DNA of 64,000 nucleotides from assembly GCA_040954445.1 (NCBI GenBank), contig CP144361.1, positions 1,240,001 through 1,304,000 of the forward strand, written 5' to 3'. Positions 10,231-19,444 of this stretch are shown here, piece by piece. Within the stretch, counting starts at the first letter, position 1, and each line of letters starts with the position of its first letter. The position numbers were made by a program, and so were the translations under genes. The DNA comes from Burkholderia sp. GTDB taxonomy: Bacteria; Pseudomonadota; Gammaproteobacteria; Burkholderiales; Burkholderiaceae. The notes under the pieces were generated by a model. It worked only from the letters and a program-made list of their open reading frames with translations. It searched no databases and was not told where the DNA came from.

Positions 10231-11026
10231 CCCCGTCGAGGCCCTCGACGAGGTCGCGGTGCTGATCCCGGCCTATAACTGCCACGACGACCTGGAGTGC
10301 ACTCTCGCCTCGCTGGCTGAAACCGCGCCCGTGCACGTGCTGGTGGTCGACGACGGCAGCACGCCGCTAATCGTGCCGACACCGCGCGCGGGGCTGATCG
10401 TCGAGGTGGTACGCATGCCGCGCAACGGCGGCATCGAAAGCGCGCTGGCGACCGGCATCGAGGCACTGGCCGCGCGCGGTTTCCGCTACGCGGCCCGGTT
10501 CGACGCCGGCGACCTGGCGGTGCCGGGGCGTCTGGCGAAGCAACGCGCGTTCCTAGCTACGCACCCGCGCGTGGCCTGTGTCGGCACTTGGACCCAGGTG
10601 GTCTCGCGCGAAGGTCGCCCGCTGTTCATGCTAACGCCGCCGACCGATCCGGTCCGACTGCGCCGTACCCGCTTCCTGCGTTCACCGCTGGTCCATCCCT
10701 CGGTGATGCTCGATATCCAGCGGGTGCTGGAGGTCGGCAACTATCGGATTAAATATCCGGCCGCCGAGGACCTCGATATTTTTTTGCGCTTAATGGAACA
10801 CTACGATTGCGCGAACCTGCCCGAACGTGGCCTATATTACGAGCTGAACGAAAGAGGCATCAGCGTCACCCGGCGGTTCCGGCAGATCGGTTCGACGCTA
10901 GCGCTGGTGCTCTGCTACTTCGATGTGCGCAATCCGTATGACTGGGGCGGTCTCGTCAAGTCCCTGCTTCACTTCGTGACGCCCTGTTCGCTGCTGCACA
11001 AGCTGAAACGCCATATGTTCGCGTAG
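10181..11026 (+). CDS. Glycosyltransferase family 2, 5' end replaced by IS
   Basis: Native sequence starts at 10231 with VEALDEVAVLIPAYNCHDD, the first beta strand of a GT-A fold. It continues with VVDDGST (nucleotide-sugar binding), RFDAGDLAVPGRLAKQ (DxD-like metal region) and AAEDLDIFLRLMEH, and ends at 11026 after KLKRHMFA. It should transfer a sugar to a surface polysaccharide or LPS acceptor; the substrate is unknown. Only a few N-terminal residues seem lost. The adjoining IS end is in frame and offers an ATG at 10181, giving a leader [17 protein letters not shown] ahead of the native protein. Whether this chimera is translated is not known. Genes that would show which polysaccharide it serves are missing. 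Confidence 0.75.
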   Translation: MPVDAIASSRSIYATTPPVEALDEVAVLIPAYNCHDDLECTLASLAETAPVHVLVVDDGSTPLIVPTPRAGLIVEVVRMPRNGGIESALATGIEALAARGFRYAARFDAGDLAVPGRLAKQRAFLATHPRVACVGTWTQVVSREGRPLFMLTPPTDPVRLRRTRFLRSPLVHPSVMLDIQRVLEVGNYRIKYPAAEDLDIFLRLMEHYDCANLPERGLYYELNERGISVTRRFRQIGSTLALVLCYFDVRNPYDWGGLVKSLLHFVTPCSLLHKLKRHMFA

Positions 11027-11113
11027 TGCCCGGCTGATACACGCTTCGTCTGTAGCAAATCCAGTTGTTTAGACACGTCTTGCAATCAGGCCGCGAGCCT
11101 TACTCATAAGTGA

Positions 11114-11159
11114 TTGATCCAAAATTCGCAATTTTACAATTAGCAAATTGTCCCTTATG
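11114..11159. repeat. Half MITE cut by IS copy 4
   Basis: TTGATCCAAAATTCGCAATT and the following AT-rich arm, ending TGTCCCTTATG, match the left arm of the hairpin MITEs. The element stops at the end of IS copy 4. Confidence 0.6.
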
Positions 11160-11846
11160 GGCGTTGTTGCATAAATCCAGCGCGAGGACGCAATGGCATC
11201 GGACGGGGCGTTGTTGCATAAATCGAACGTGAGGACGCCATGGCATCGGACGGGCATAATTCAGGCGATACGAATGGATTGCGGACGAGCGAGGTCCGCC
11301 ATGCGGTTGATGACGCCGACGCGAACGGCGACTTCGGTCGCCTGCGCGGCGATGTGCCGCGCCCAGAGACAGTGGCCGGTGAGGGTCTTGAACCGATACA
11401 TCGCATTCTCGGCAAGCGATCGCCGGTGGTAGCCACTGTGTTGCTTCCATTCTCGACGACCGTCACGGGCAATTGCATCAACCGCGCCATTACGCCACGC
11501 CGCACCGGGCATATCCGCTGGCCAATGAGCGGCACCCTCGCGTGGCGGAATCGAAGGAATAGCACTGCGTGCAGCAATGGCCGCATGGCATGGCTTGGTG
11601 TCGTAGGCACCGTTACCGCCGATGACATCGATTTGTTCTTCGCGTGGAATCTGGTCGAGCAACTTGGCCAGAGCGTCACCGTCAGCCACATTCTGATTCG
11701 TCATTAGCGCGGCATGCACTTGACCTGTATTCGCGTTGAGCGCGAGATGGACTTTACGCCACGTGCGCCGCTTCGAGTAGCCGTGCTGGCGCACCTTCCA
11801 TTCACCTTCTCTATAGACCTTCAGACCGGTGCTGTCGACAACCAGA

Positions 11847-12969
11847 GGCGTTGTTGCATAAATCGAGCGAGATCCGTTGACGTTTACGCGCAATGGTCGC
11901 GGGGCCAGCCTCCTATCAAGTCAGATTCCAGAGTAACTGCCTAATTTTTGCCAAGAAAATGCGCAAGGACATACACAAGAAAGGTGAGCCGAAGGCACGC
12001 TACCGTGTCAGGAATTGGGCGGCCTATAATGAAGGCCTGATCAGCCGGGGGAACGTAACAATATGGATAGATGAAGCCGTCCTTGCCAGAATGCCCGATG
12101 CCATACCCACACGTGGTCGCCCGTGTGTATACGGCGATACGCTGATTCAGGCATTACTTGGCGTGAAGACCGTCTATCGACTGACCTTGCGCGCCCTGCA
12201 AGGTTTCACCCAAAGTCTGCGCGATTTGGCCTTCCCGAGCTTGCCGGTGCCGAATTACACCACGCTCTGTCGCCGGGCAAAAACGCTTGATGTCGAACTG
12301 CCGATCCTTCGTGACAATGAACCGATCCATCTGGTTGTCGACAGCACCGGTCTGAAGGTCTATGGAGAAGGTGAATGGAAGGTGCGCCAGCACGGCTACT
12401 CGAAGCGGCGCACGTGGCGTAAAGTCCATCTCGCGCTCAACGCGAATACAGGTCAAGTGCATGCCGCACTAATGACGAATCAGAATGTGGCTGACGGTGA
12501 CGCTCTGGCCAAGTTGCTCGACCAGATTCCACGCGAAGAACAAATCGATGTCATCGGCGGTGACGGTGCCTACGACACCAAGCCATGCCATGCGGCCATT
12601 GCTGCACGCAGTGCTATTCCTTCGATTCCGCCACGCGAGGGTGCCGCTCATTGGCCAGCGGATATGCCCGGTGCGGCGTGGCGTAATGGCGCGGTTGATG
12701 CAATTGCCCGTGACGGTCGTCGAGAATGGAAGCAAGACAGTGGCTACCACCGGCGATCGCTTGCCGAGAATGCGATGTATCGGTTCAAGACCCTCACCGG
12801 CAACTATCTCTGGGCGCGTCACATCGCCTCGCAGGCGACCGAGGTCTCCATTCGCGTCGGCGTCATCAACCGTATGACGGACCTCGCTCGTCCGCAATCC
12901 GTGCGTATCGCCTGAAATTATGCCCGTCGATGCTATTGCGTCCTCACACTCGATTTATGCAACAACGCC
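11847..12969 (+). mobile_element. IS903-group copy 6, intact, with 9-bp target duplication
   Basis: A 1123-bp copy inserted in copy 5. The sequence ACAACCAGA occurs directly on both sides (11838-11846 and 12970-12978), direct proof of 9-bp target duplication by this IS. Confidence 0.95.
11959..12915 (+). CDS. IS903-group transposase, intact
   Basis: 318 residues with D128, D202 and the Y263/R266/E270/K277 set all present. An open extension to 11893 exists but is absent from several copies, so the MRKDIHKK start is preferred. It carries GLISRG and CVYGDT variants shared with copies 16, 19 and 23, indicating a recently amplified subgroup. The C-terminal part has a TGNYLW variant. Confidence 0.9.
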   Translation: MRKDIHKKGEPKARYRVRNWAAYNEGLISRGNVTIWIDEAVLARMPDAIPTRGRPCVYGDTLIQALLGVKTVYRLTLRALQGFTQSLRDLAFPSLPVPNYTTLCRRAKTLDVELPILRDNEPIHLVVDSTGLKVYGEGEWKVRQHGYSKRRTWRKVHLALNANTGQVHAALMTNQNVADGDALAKLLDQIPREEQIDVIGGDGAYDTKPCHAAIAARSAIPSIPPREGAAHWPADMPGAAWRNGAVDAIARDGRREWKQDSGYHRRSLAENAMYRFKTLTGNYLWARHIASQATEVSIRVGVINRMTDLARPQSVRIA

Positions 12970-13895
12970 ACAACCAGATGGATCGGTTCATTGTCACGAA
13001 GGATCGGCAGTTCGACATCAAGCGTTTTTGCCCGGCGACAGAGCGTGGTGTAATTCGGCACCGGCAAGCTCGGGAAGGCCAAATCGCGCAGACTTTGGGT
13101 GAAACCTTGCAGGGCGCGCAAGGTCAGTCGATAGACGGTCTTCACGCCAAGTAATGCCTGAATCAGCGTATCGCCGTATACACACGGGCGACCACGTGTG
13201 GGTATGGCATCGGGCATTCTGGCAAGGACGGCTTCATCTATCCATATTGTTACGTTCCCCCGGCTGATCAGGCCTTCATTATAGGCCGCCCAATTCCTGA
13301 CACGGTAGCGTGCCTTCGGCTCACCTTTCTTGTGTATGTCCTTGAGCATTTTCTTGGCAAAAATTAGGCAGTTACTCTGGAATCTGACTTGATAGGAGGC
13401 TGGCCCCGCGACCGTTGCGCGTAAACGTCAACGGATCTCGCTCGATTTATGCAACAACGCCTCGGACGGGCATAATTTCAGGCGGTACGAATGGATTACA
13501 AATGAGCAAAGTCCGCCCATGCGGTTGACTATGCCGACGCGCCCAGAGACAGTTTCCGGTGAGCGTCTTGAACCGATATATATCGCATTCTCGGCAATGC
13601 GATCGCCGGTGGTAGCCACTGTCTTTCTTCCATTCTCGACGACCGTCACGTGCAATTGCATCTACCGCGCCATGACGCCACGCCACACCGCGGGCGTATC
13701 CTCTGGCCAATGAGCGGCGCCCTCGCGTGGCGGAATCGCAGGAATAGCACTGCGTGCAGTCATGGCCGCATGGCATGACTTGGTTTCGTAGGCACCGTCG
13801 TCGCCGATGACATCGATTTGTTCGTCGCGTGGAATCTGGTCGAGCAACTGAGCCAGAGTGTCACCGTCAGCCACATTCTGATGCGTCATTATTAA

Positions 13896-13933
13896 TCCAC
13901 AATTTGTGATCTTGAAATTGTGGACCAATAATG
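13896..13933. repeat. Decayed TA-flanked palindrome at end of IS copy 4
   Basis: The segment TTAATCCACAATTTGTGATC then CTTGAAATTGTGGACCAATA has the TIRs of the IS630-derived small elements but is longer than 22 bp. It marks the break of copy 4, next to the 3' end of cobQ. Confidence 0.5.
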
Positions 13934-13961
13934 CCACAACTGCCCAAAAACAATGAATCGA

Positions 13962-15461
13962 TCAGGCGAAGCCGCTGAATACGCGCTCGAGATCGAGATG
14001 TGCGGCGAACGTATCGGCGAGCCGCTCGATCGAGGCCTCACGCAGGACCGCCCAGTCGACCGGCGCCGCCTGGTCTAGTCCGGCCCATTCGAGCAGCGCG
14101 GCACAAGCGCTGGGTGTATCGAACAAGCCATGCAGGTAGGTGGCCAGAATTTGCCCGTCCTCAGAGATGGTGCCATCTAGCCGCTCGCCTTCCGGCCCAT
14201 CGAGCCGCAGCGCCGGTCGTGCCAGTGCAGCGCCGCGCGTCTCGCCCATATGGATCTCGTAGCCGCTCACGACGGCACCATCGTCCAAACTGAGCCGGCC
14301 ACCCACGTTGACGAGGGTCTTCTCAGGCCGTAGCTCGGTGTCGTAGTCGAGCAGCCCGAGCCCCGCCACGCGTGCCGGCAGCCCCTCGATACCATGCGGG
14401 TCGGCAAGCGAGCGGCCCAGCATCTGCATGCCGCCGCAGATTCCGATCAGCTTGCCACCGTAGCGCAGGTGACGCTGGATCGCACGATCCCAGTCGTTGG
14501 CGCGCAGCCATTCGAGATCGCGCTGCACACTCTTCGAGCCGGGCAGGATCACTAGATCGGCGGGTGGGATCGGGCCGCTCTTCCAGTACGAGAAGTCTAC
14601 GTGCGGATGCGCGCGCAGCGCGTTGTAGTCAGTGTGGTTGCTGAGGTGCGGAACGGCTGGCACGACCACCCGCAGCACGCCTGCCCCGCGATCGCTGGCC
14701 TCGGTGTGCACTAAGCTCGGCAGCATGTCCTCGGCGTCGAGCGCGAGGCCGTGCAGGTAAGGTAGCACGCCGAGTACCGGCTTTCCGGTCTGCGCCTCCA
14801 GCCAGTCGAGGCCAGGTTTCAGCAAGGCTGAATCGCCACGGAAACGGTTGATCACGAAACCGCACACACGCGCGCGCTCGCTCGACGACAGGCAGGCCAG
14901 CGTGCCGAGCAGGTGCGCAAATACGCCGCCGCGCTCGATGTCGGCGACCAGCACCACCTGGCAGTCGATATGCTCGGCGAAACCCATGTTGGCGATGTCG
15001 CTCTCGCGCAGGTTAATCTCGGCCGGGCTGCCGGCGCCTTCAACGATTACCGCGTTGTAGCTGGAACGCAAGCGTTCGTAGGATGCCAGCACGGCTTCGA
15101 AGGCCACTGGCTTGTACGCATAATAGGTGCGCGCGTCGAGATTGCCGCGCGCATGGCCGTGGATGATGACCTGCACGTCGCGATCGCTGTTCGGCTTAAG
15201 CAGTACCGGGTTCAGGTCGGTATGCGCTGGAATTCCGGCAGCGATCGCTTGCAGCGCCTGGGCGCGACCGATCTCGCCGCCATCGACGGTCACCGCGCTG
15301 TTGAGCGCCATATTCTGCGGCTTGAATGGTGCTACGCTCATGCCAGCGCGCCGCGCCAGCCGACACAGCCCGGCCACCACAGTGCTCTTGCCGGCGTCAG
15401 AGGTGGTGCCCTGGATCATCAGTGTGCCGCGCGGTAAGGGTGGGCGATCGGAAACGGTCAT
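13962..15461 (-). CDS. cobQ: Cobyric acid synthase CobQ/CbiP
   Basis: A 499-residue amidotransferase that amidates adenosylcobyrinic a,c-diamide at four side chains, using glutamine and ATP, in cobalamin synthesis. The N-terminal dethiobiotin-synthetase-like ATPase domain has the P-loop-like [11 protein letters not shown] (about 18-28), followed by [23 protein letters not shown] and [19 protein letters not shown]. The C-terminal class I glutaminase domain has the nucleophile in [12 protein letters not shown] and the catalytic histidine region YLHGLFD. The second ATG ([12 protein letters not shown]) is preferred over one four codons earlier because related proteins begin there. The frame is intact. 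No other cob genes are visible; both flanks are IS or MITE material. Confidence 0.95.
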   Translation of the reverse strand: MTVSDRPPLPRGTLMIQGTTSDAGKSTVVAGLCRLARRAGMSVAPFKPQNMALNSAVTVDGGEIGRAQALQAIAAGIPAHTDLNPVLLKPNSDRDVQVIIHGHARGNLDARTYYAYKPVAFEAVLASYERLRSSYNAVIVEGAGSPAEINLRESDIANMGFAEHIDCQVVLVADIERGGVFAHLLGTLACLSSSERARVCGFVINRFRGDSALLKPGLDWLEAQTGKPVLGVLPYLHGLALDAEDMLPSLVHTEASDRGAGVLRVVVPAVPHLSNHTDYNALRAHPHVDFSYWKSGPIPPADLVILPGSKSVQRDLEWLRANDWDRAIQRHLRYGGKLIGICGGMQMLGRSLADPHGIEGLPARVAGLGLLDYDTELRPEKTLVNVGGRLSLDDGAVVSGYEIHMGETRGAALARPALRLDGPEGERLDGTISEDGQILATYLHGLFDTPSACAALLEWAGLDQAAPVDWAVLREASIERLADTFAAHLDLERVFSGFA

Positions 15462-15497
15462 GATGCGGTCCATCGAGCTGTCTAGGGAAGGCCGAGC

Positions 15498-15514
15498 GGC
15501 GTTGTTACATATTT
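15498..15514. other. Isolated IS terminus beside copy 7
   Basis: GGCGTTGTTACATA is a mutated IS903-group end immediately before IS copy 7. Copy 7 inserted within it, duplicating ACATATTTA. Confidence 0.55.
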
Positions 15515-15515
15515 A

Positions 15516-16643
15516 GGCGTTGTTGCATAAATCGAACGTGAGGACGCCATGGCATCGGACGGGCATAATTCAGGCGATACGAACGGATTGCGGACGAGCG
15601 AGGTCCGCCCCCATGCGGTTGATGACGCCGACGCGAACGGCGACCTCGGGGTCGCCTGCGCGGCGATGTGACGCGCCCAGAGACAGTGGCCGGTGAAGGT
15701 CTTGAACCGATACATCGCATTCTCGGAAAGCGATCGCCGGTGGTAGCCACTGTGTTGCTTCCATTCTCGACGACCGTCACGGGCAATTGCCTCAACCGCG
15801 CCATTACGCCACGCCGCACCGGGCATATCCGCTGGCCAATGAGCGGCGCCCTCGCGTGGCGGAATCGAAGGAATAGCACTGCGTGCAGCAATGGCCGCAT
15901 GGCATGGCTTGGTGTCGTAGGCACCGTCACCGCCGATGACATCGATTTGTTCTTCGCGTGGAATCTGGTCGAGCAACTTGGCCAGAGCGTCACCGTCAGC
16001 CACATTCTGATTCGTCATTAGCGCGGCATGCACTTGACCTGTATTCGCGTTGAGCGCGAGATGGACTTTACGCCACGTGCGCCGCTTCGAGTAGCCGTGC
16101 TGGCGCACCTTCCATTCACCTTCTCCATAGACCTTCAGACCGGTGCTGTCGACAACCAGATGGATCGGTTCATTGTCACGAAGGATCGGCAGTTCGACAT
16201 CAAGCGTTTTTGCCCGGCGACAGAGCGTGGTTTAATTCGGCACCGGCAAGCTCGGGAAGGCCAAATCGCGCAGACTTTGGGTGAAACCTTGCAGGGCGCG
16301 CAAGGTCAGTCGATAGACGGTCTTCACGCCAAGTAATGCCTGAATCAGCGTATCGCCGTATAGACACGGGCGACCACGTGTGGGTATGGCATCGGGTATT
16401 CTGGCAAGGACGGCTTCATCTATCCATATTGTTACGTTCCCCCGGTTGATCAGGCCTTCATTATAGGCCGCCCAATTCCTGACACGGTAGCGTGCCTTCG
16501 GCTTACCTTTCTTGTGTATGTCCTTGCGCATTTTCTTGGCACAAATTAGGCAATTACTCTGGAATCTGACTTGATAGGAGGCTGGCCCAGCGACCGTTGC
16601 GCGTAAACGTCAACGGATCTCGCTCGATTTATGCAACAACGCC
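15516..16643 (-). mobile_element. IS903-group copy 7 with 9-bp target duplication
   Basis: A 1128-bp copy flanked by ACATATTTA at 15507-15515 and 16644-16652. It lies between cobQ and a MITE, in inverted orientation to copy 8 on the far side of that MITE. Confidence 0.92.
15570..16531 (-). pseudogene. IS903-group transposase with nonsense codon
   Basis: The frame opens at MRKDIHKKGKPK and stops after PVPN because codon 100 (Tyr) is TAA at 16232-16234. Downstream there are extra bases near 15609 and 15650. Copy 8 carries the same nonsense mutation. Confidence 0.85.
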
Positions 16644-16650
16644 ACATATT

Positions 16651-16762
16651 TATAAAAATTCGTTATCTTGAAATTAGAAAAGCGTCCCTCATGCCTCGTT
16701 TTTCTATGCCCCCTCACATAAGGGAGGCTTTTCTAATTTCAAGATAACGAATTTTTGATCAA
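16651..16762. repeat. Hairpin MITE 1 (IS630-derived)
   Basis: Near-perfect inverted arms of about 38 bp (AAAATTCGTTATCTTGAAAT on the left; its complement ending AATTTTTGATCAA on the right) flank a loop containing CCTCGTTTTTCTATGCCCCC. The element has no coding capacity. The left outer end has been damaged by insertion of copy 7. Confidence 0.75.
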
Positions 16763-17656
16763 AATGCAGGCCTGATCAACCGGGGGAACGTAACAATATG
16801 GATAGATGAAGCCGTCCTTGCTAGGATAGCCGATGCCATACCCACACGTGGTCGCCCGTGTCTATACGGCGATACGCTGATTCAGACATTACTTGGCGTG
16901 AAGACCGTCTATCGACTGACCTTGCGCGCCCTGCAAGGTTTCACCCAAAGTCTGCGCGATTTGGCCTTCCCGAGCTTGCCGGTGCCGAATTAAACCACGC
17001 TCTGTCGCCGGGCAAAAACGCTTGATGTCGAACTGCCGATCCTTCGTGACAATGAACCGATCCATCTGGTTGTCGACAGCACCGGTCTGAAGGTCTATGG
17101 AGAAGGTGAATGGAAGGTGCGCCAGCACGGCTACTCGAAGCGGCGCACGTGGCGTAAAGTCCATCTCGCGCTCAACGCGAATACAGGTCAAGTGCATGCC
17201 GCGCTAATGACGAATCAGAATGTGGCTGACGGTGACGCTCTGGCCAAGTTGCTCGACCAGATTCCACGCGAAGAACAAATCGATGTCATCGGCGGTGACG
17301 GTGCCTACGACACCAAGCCATGCCATGCGGCCATTGCTGCACGCAGTGCTATTCCTTCGATTCCGCCACGCGAGGGCGCCGCTCATTGGCCAGCGGATAT
17401 GCCCGGTGCGGCGTGGCGTAATGGCGCGGTTGATGCAATTGCCCGTGACGGTCGTCGAGAATGGAAGCAAGACAGTGGCTACCACCGGCGATCGCTTGCC
17501 GAGAATGCGATGTATCGGTTCAAGACCCTCACCGGAAACTGTCTCTGGGCGCGTCACATCGACTCGCAGGCGACCGAAGTCTTCATTCGCGTCGGCGTCA
17601 TCAACCGTATGGCGGACCTCGTCCTCGTTCGTCCGCAATCCGTTCGTATCGCCTGA
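16763..17656 (+). pseudogene. IS903-group transposase, truncated with nonsense codon
   Basis: The first residues are missing. TAA at 16991-16993 replaces Tyr100. Past that codon the frame is open from MRQHGYSK, with D128 upstream of it, and includes D202 and the E-containing motif. Near the C-terminus there is an in-frame duplication giving ADLVLVRPQ. Confidence 0.85.
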
Positions 17657-17717
17657 AATTATGCCCGTCGATGCTATTTTCCGTTGCATCCTCACACTCG
17701 ATTTATGCAACAACGCC
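16763..17717 (+). mobile_element. IS903-group copy 8, 5'-truncated
   Basis: It begins inside the transposase N-terminus (GCAGGCCTGATCAACC) directly after MITE 1 and keeps the right IS end. It shares a nonsense codon and a GGCGCC variant with copy 7. Confidence 0.88.
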
Positions 17718-17724
17718 CATCAGA

Positions 17725-18576
17725 TCAGAAAAAAACGTAACGCAATGCGAGCAGTATCATTCGCAGGCGTGGTTTGCGCAGCGGTGCGCGCGGTGCGGCA
17801 AAACCGCGTGCCATCGCAGCCTCGAGTATGCAGCGATAAGTGCCGGACATGATACGCGGCGCCTTGACCTGTGCGCGCGGCGCGCCATCCATGATCTCGT
17901 CTGCGCGTGCGAAATGCGCCAGAGCACGCTCCACCAGCGTCGCGCAGACGCCCGTCAGCGCAGGATGCGCAGCGATCGTGAGCGGATCATCGGTCACGGG
18001 GATGCCCTTGTGCTCAAGCAGCTCGCGCGACAGATAGCATCGCTTGATACCCGCGTCTTCGTCGATGTCGCGCAGGATGTTGGTCAGCTGCAGCGCGCGA
18101 CCGAGGTGATGCGCTAGCTCGATGCCGGGCACTTCCTGCATGCCGAAGATCCGCACCGACAACCGGCCCGCCGAACTCGCCACGCGATCGCAGTAGAGAT
18201 CGAGCATGACCTCGTCGGGGGCGCAGATGTCCTCGGCGGCGTCCATCGCCATGCCGTCGATCATGTCGTGGAAATCCTCGCGCTTGAGCCCGAACTTATG
18301 GATTGCCTCGGTGAGCGGAACCAGCGAGGCGTGTGGTTGGCCGCCGTAGCAGGCGTCGATGTCGACGCGCCAACGGTCGAGCCCGGCCGCGCGTTCCTCG
18401 CGCGAGCCGCCGTTATCGGCAATATCGTCGACGGCACGACAGAACGCATAGACCTGGAACAGGGCGTCGCGCTGCGACGCCGGTAGGATCCGTATCGAAT
18501 GATAGAAGGAGCTGCCCGATGAGACAGCAGCGGCTTCGGTTTGGATGTCGTCCACGACTAGATGGGAAACGGCCAA
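17725..18576 (-). CDS. hpnD: Presqualene diphosphate synthase HpnD (squalene/phytoene synthase family)
   Basis: A 283-residue protein of the trans-isoprenyl diphosphate synthase fold, full length. The two Asp-rich magnesium sites are visible: RAVDDIADNGG in the first third and LTNILRDIDEDAG in the second. YHSIRILPASQRDALFQVYAF at the N-terminus and DMIDGMAMDA in the middle are also typical. It condenses two farnesyl diphosphates toward presqualene diphosphate, feeding squalene for hopanoid membrane lipids. HpnD rather than HpnC is favoured by length and by the DMIDGM segment, but the paralogues are hard to separate by eye. Usual hpn neighbours are missing: copy 8 lies 7 bp beyond the stop and IS debris lies upstream. 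Confidence 0.85.
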   Translation of the reverse strand: MAVSHLVVDDIQTEAAAVSSGSSFYHSIRILPASQRDALFQVYAFCRAVDDIADNGGSREERAAGLDRWRVDIDACYGGQPHASLVPLTEAIHKFGLKREDFHDMIDGMAMDAAEDICAPDEVMLDLYCDRVASSAGRLSVRIFGMQEVPGIELAHHLGRALQLTNILRDIDEDAGIKRCYLSRELLEHKGIPVTDDPLTIAAHPALTGVCATLVERALAHFARADEIMDGAPRAQVKAPRIMSGTYRCILEAAMARGFAAPRAPLRKPRLRMILLALRYVFF

Positions 18577-18642
18577 GACGAGCTCGGCTAAGACGCCCTC
18601 GCGGGCGATAAAAATAGAGCAGCCTCATATCTGAAGTGCAAC

Positions 18643-18990
18643 AACGCCCCCTCGCGTGGCGGAGTCGAAGGCACAGAACTCTGTGCAGCAATGGCCGCAT
18701 GGCATGGCTTGGTGTGGTAGGGGCCGTTGTTGCATAAATCGAGTGTGAGGACGCAACGGAACGGATTGCGGACCTCGCTCGTCTGCAATCCGTTCATATC
18801 GCCTGAAATTATTGATCCGAAATTCGTGATCAATATGCCCGTCAATGCCATTGCGTCCTCGCGCTTGATTTATGCAACAACGCCTGTCGCAGGCACCGCT
18901 GCCGATGACATCGATTTGTTCGTCGCGTGGAATCTGGCCGAGAAACTTGGGTAAAGCGTCACCATCAGCCATATTTTGATGTGGCATTAT
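18643..18990 (-). mobile_element. IS903-group copy 9, small decayed fragment
   Basis: Two pieces of central IS sequence (18643-18721 and 18885-18990) are separated by the palindromic element at 18722. The fragment covers the transposase region around D202 and QNVADGDALAK. Confidence 0.75.
18722..18884. mobile_element. Asymmetric palindromic IS-end element with target duplication
   Basis: Right IS ends lie at both borders, folded at GCGGACCTCGCTCGTCTGC. The left arm lacks an internal segment (GACGCAACGGAACGGATTGC), while the other arm is full and carries the TA mini-palindrome at 18810-18835. It interrupts IS copy 9, with TGTGGTAGG before and TGTCGCAGG after (7 of 9 bases), a decayed 9-bp target duplication. 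The internal deletion matches that in the element at 57369-57506. Confidence 0.8.
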
Positions 18991-19106
18991 TTATGCCGAA
19001 ATTAGTCATTTTGAAATTAGAAATTTGTTCCTCATGTCCCATTTTTTCCATGCGTCCTCACATGAGGAACGCTTTTACAATTTCAAGATTACAAATTTCT
19101 GATCAA
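18990..19106. repeat. Hairpin MITE 2 (IS630-derived)
   Basis: Flanked by TA on each side. The arms contain TTTTGAAATTAGAAATTTGT on the left and CAATTTCAAGATTACAAATT on the right, with the outer right end TTCTGATCAA. The loop keeps TCCTCATG and CATGAGGA. A trace of IS right end (ATAAATCAAGC...GGATGCAA) follows at about 19105-19128. Confidence 0.7.
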
Positions 19107-19128
19107 TAAATCAAGCCTAAGGATGCAA

Positions 19129-19313
19129 CCCGAAGATCGGTACAACACTCTGCCTCGCGAGGCGACGTGGGTCGAGAAATTTAGGGCTGGTAAAGATTAG
19201 AAGGACGCGCTAAACTGACTGATTAGTTGCTTGATGATTTCCGCGCCCTGTATCAACGGATGTTATTGATCACGAATTGTGGATCAATAGTAGGCAGGTG
19301 GTAAGTACGAAAC
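19129..19313. other. Non-coding stretch before tRNA-Val
   Basis: No gene is recognised. It holds one intact TA-flanked mini-palindrome at 19264-19289 (listed separately) just upstream of the tRNA. Confidence 0.5.
19264..19289. repeat. TA-flanked 22-bp mini-palindrome
   Basis: TA, then a 22-bp palindrome beginning TTGATCACGAATTG and ending GGATCAA, then TA. It stands alone in intergenic DNA. Confidence 0.7.
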
Positions 19314-19389
19314 GGGTGCTTAGCTCAGTTGGTAGAGCGGCGCCCTTACAAGGCGTAGGTCGGGAGTTCGAGCCTCTCAGCACCCACCA
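19314..19389 (+). tRNA. tRNA-Val (anticodon UAC)
   Basis: A complete 76-nt cloverleaf with encoded CCA. Acceptor GGGTGCT pairs with AGCACCC, the D stem is GCTC/GAGC, and the anticodon stem is GCGCC/GGCGT with loop CTTACAA giving anticodon TAC. The T arm is GGGAG-TTCGAGC-CTCTC. It decodes GUA and other valine codons. Confidence 0.96.
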
Positions 19390-19444
19390 GTTTCGTGATC
19401 TTACACTGCGGTACCAGCTCAAGGAGCGGTAGTGCAGTCGGTTA

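Larger units (their letters stand above)
11261..13349 (-). pseudogene. IS903-group transposase split by a nested insertion
   Basis: The N-terminal half (MLKDIHKKG through PIHLVV) lies at 12970-13349 and the rest (VVDSTGLKVYREGEW onward) at 11261-11846. Removing copy 6 and one 9-bp duplication would restore an open frame, so inactivation was recent. Confidence 0.85.
11207..13461 (-). mobile_element. IS903-group copy 5, interrupted by copy 6
   Basis: The copy is complete apart from the insertion: 11207-11846 and 12970-13461. It lies inside copy 4 with the 8-bp repeat TCGGACGG at both borders. Confidence 0.88.
11160..13898 (-). mobile_element. IS903-group copy 4, decayed outer shell of a nested block
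   Basis: Two pieces, 11160-11206 and 13462-13898, form an old copy that was interrupted by copy 5; the repeat TCGGACGG flanks copy 5. The second piece has several indels and lacks the transposase N-terminal half and the left IS end. Confidence 0.75.
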
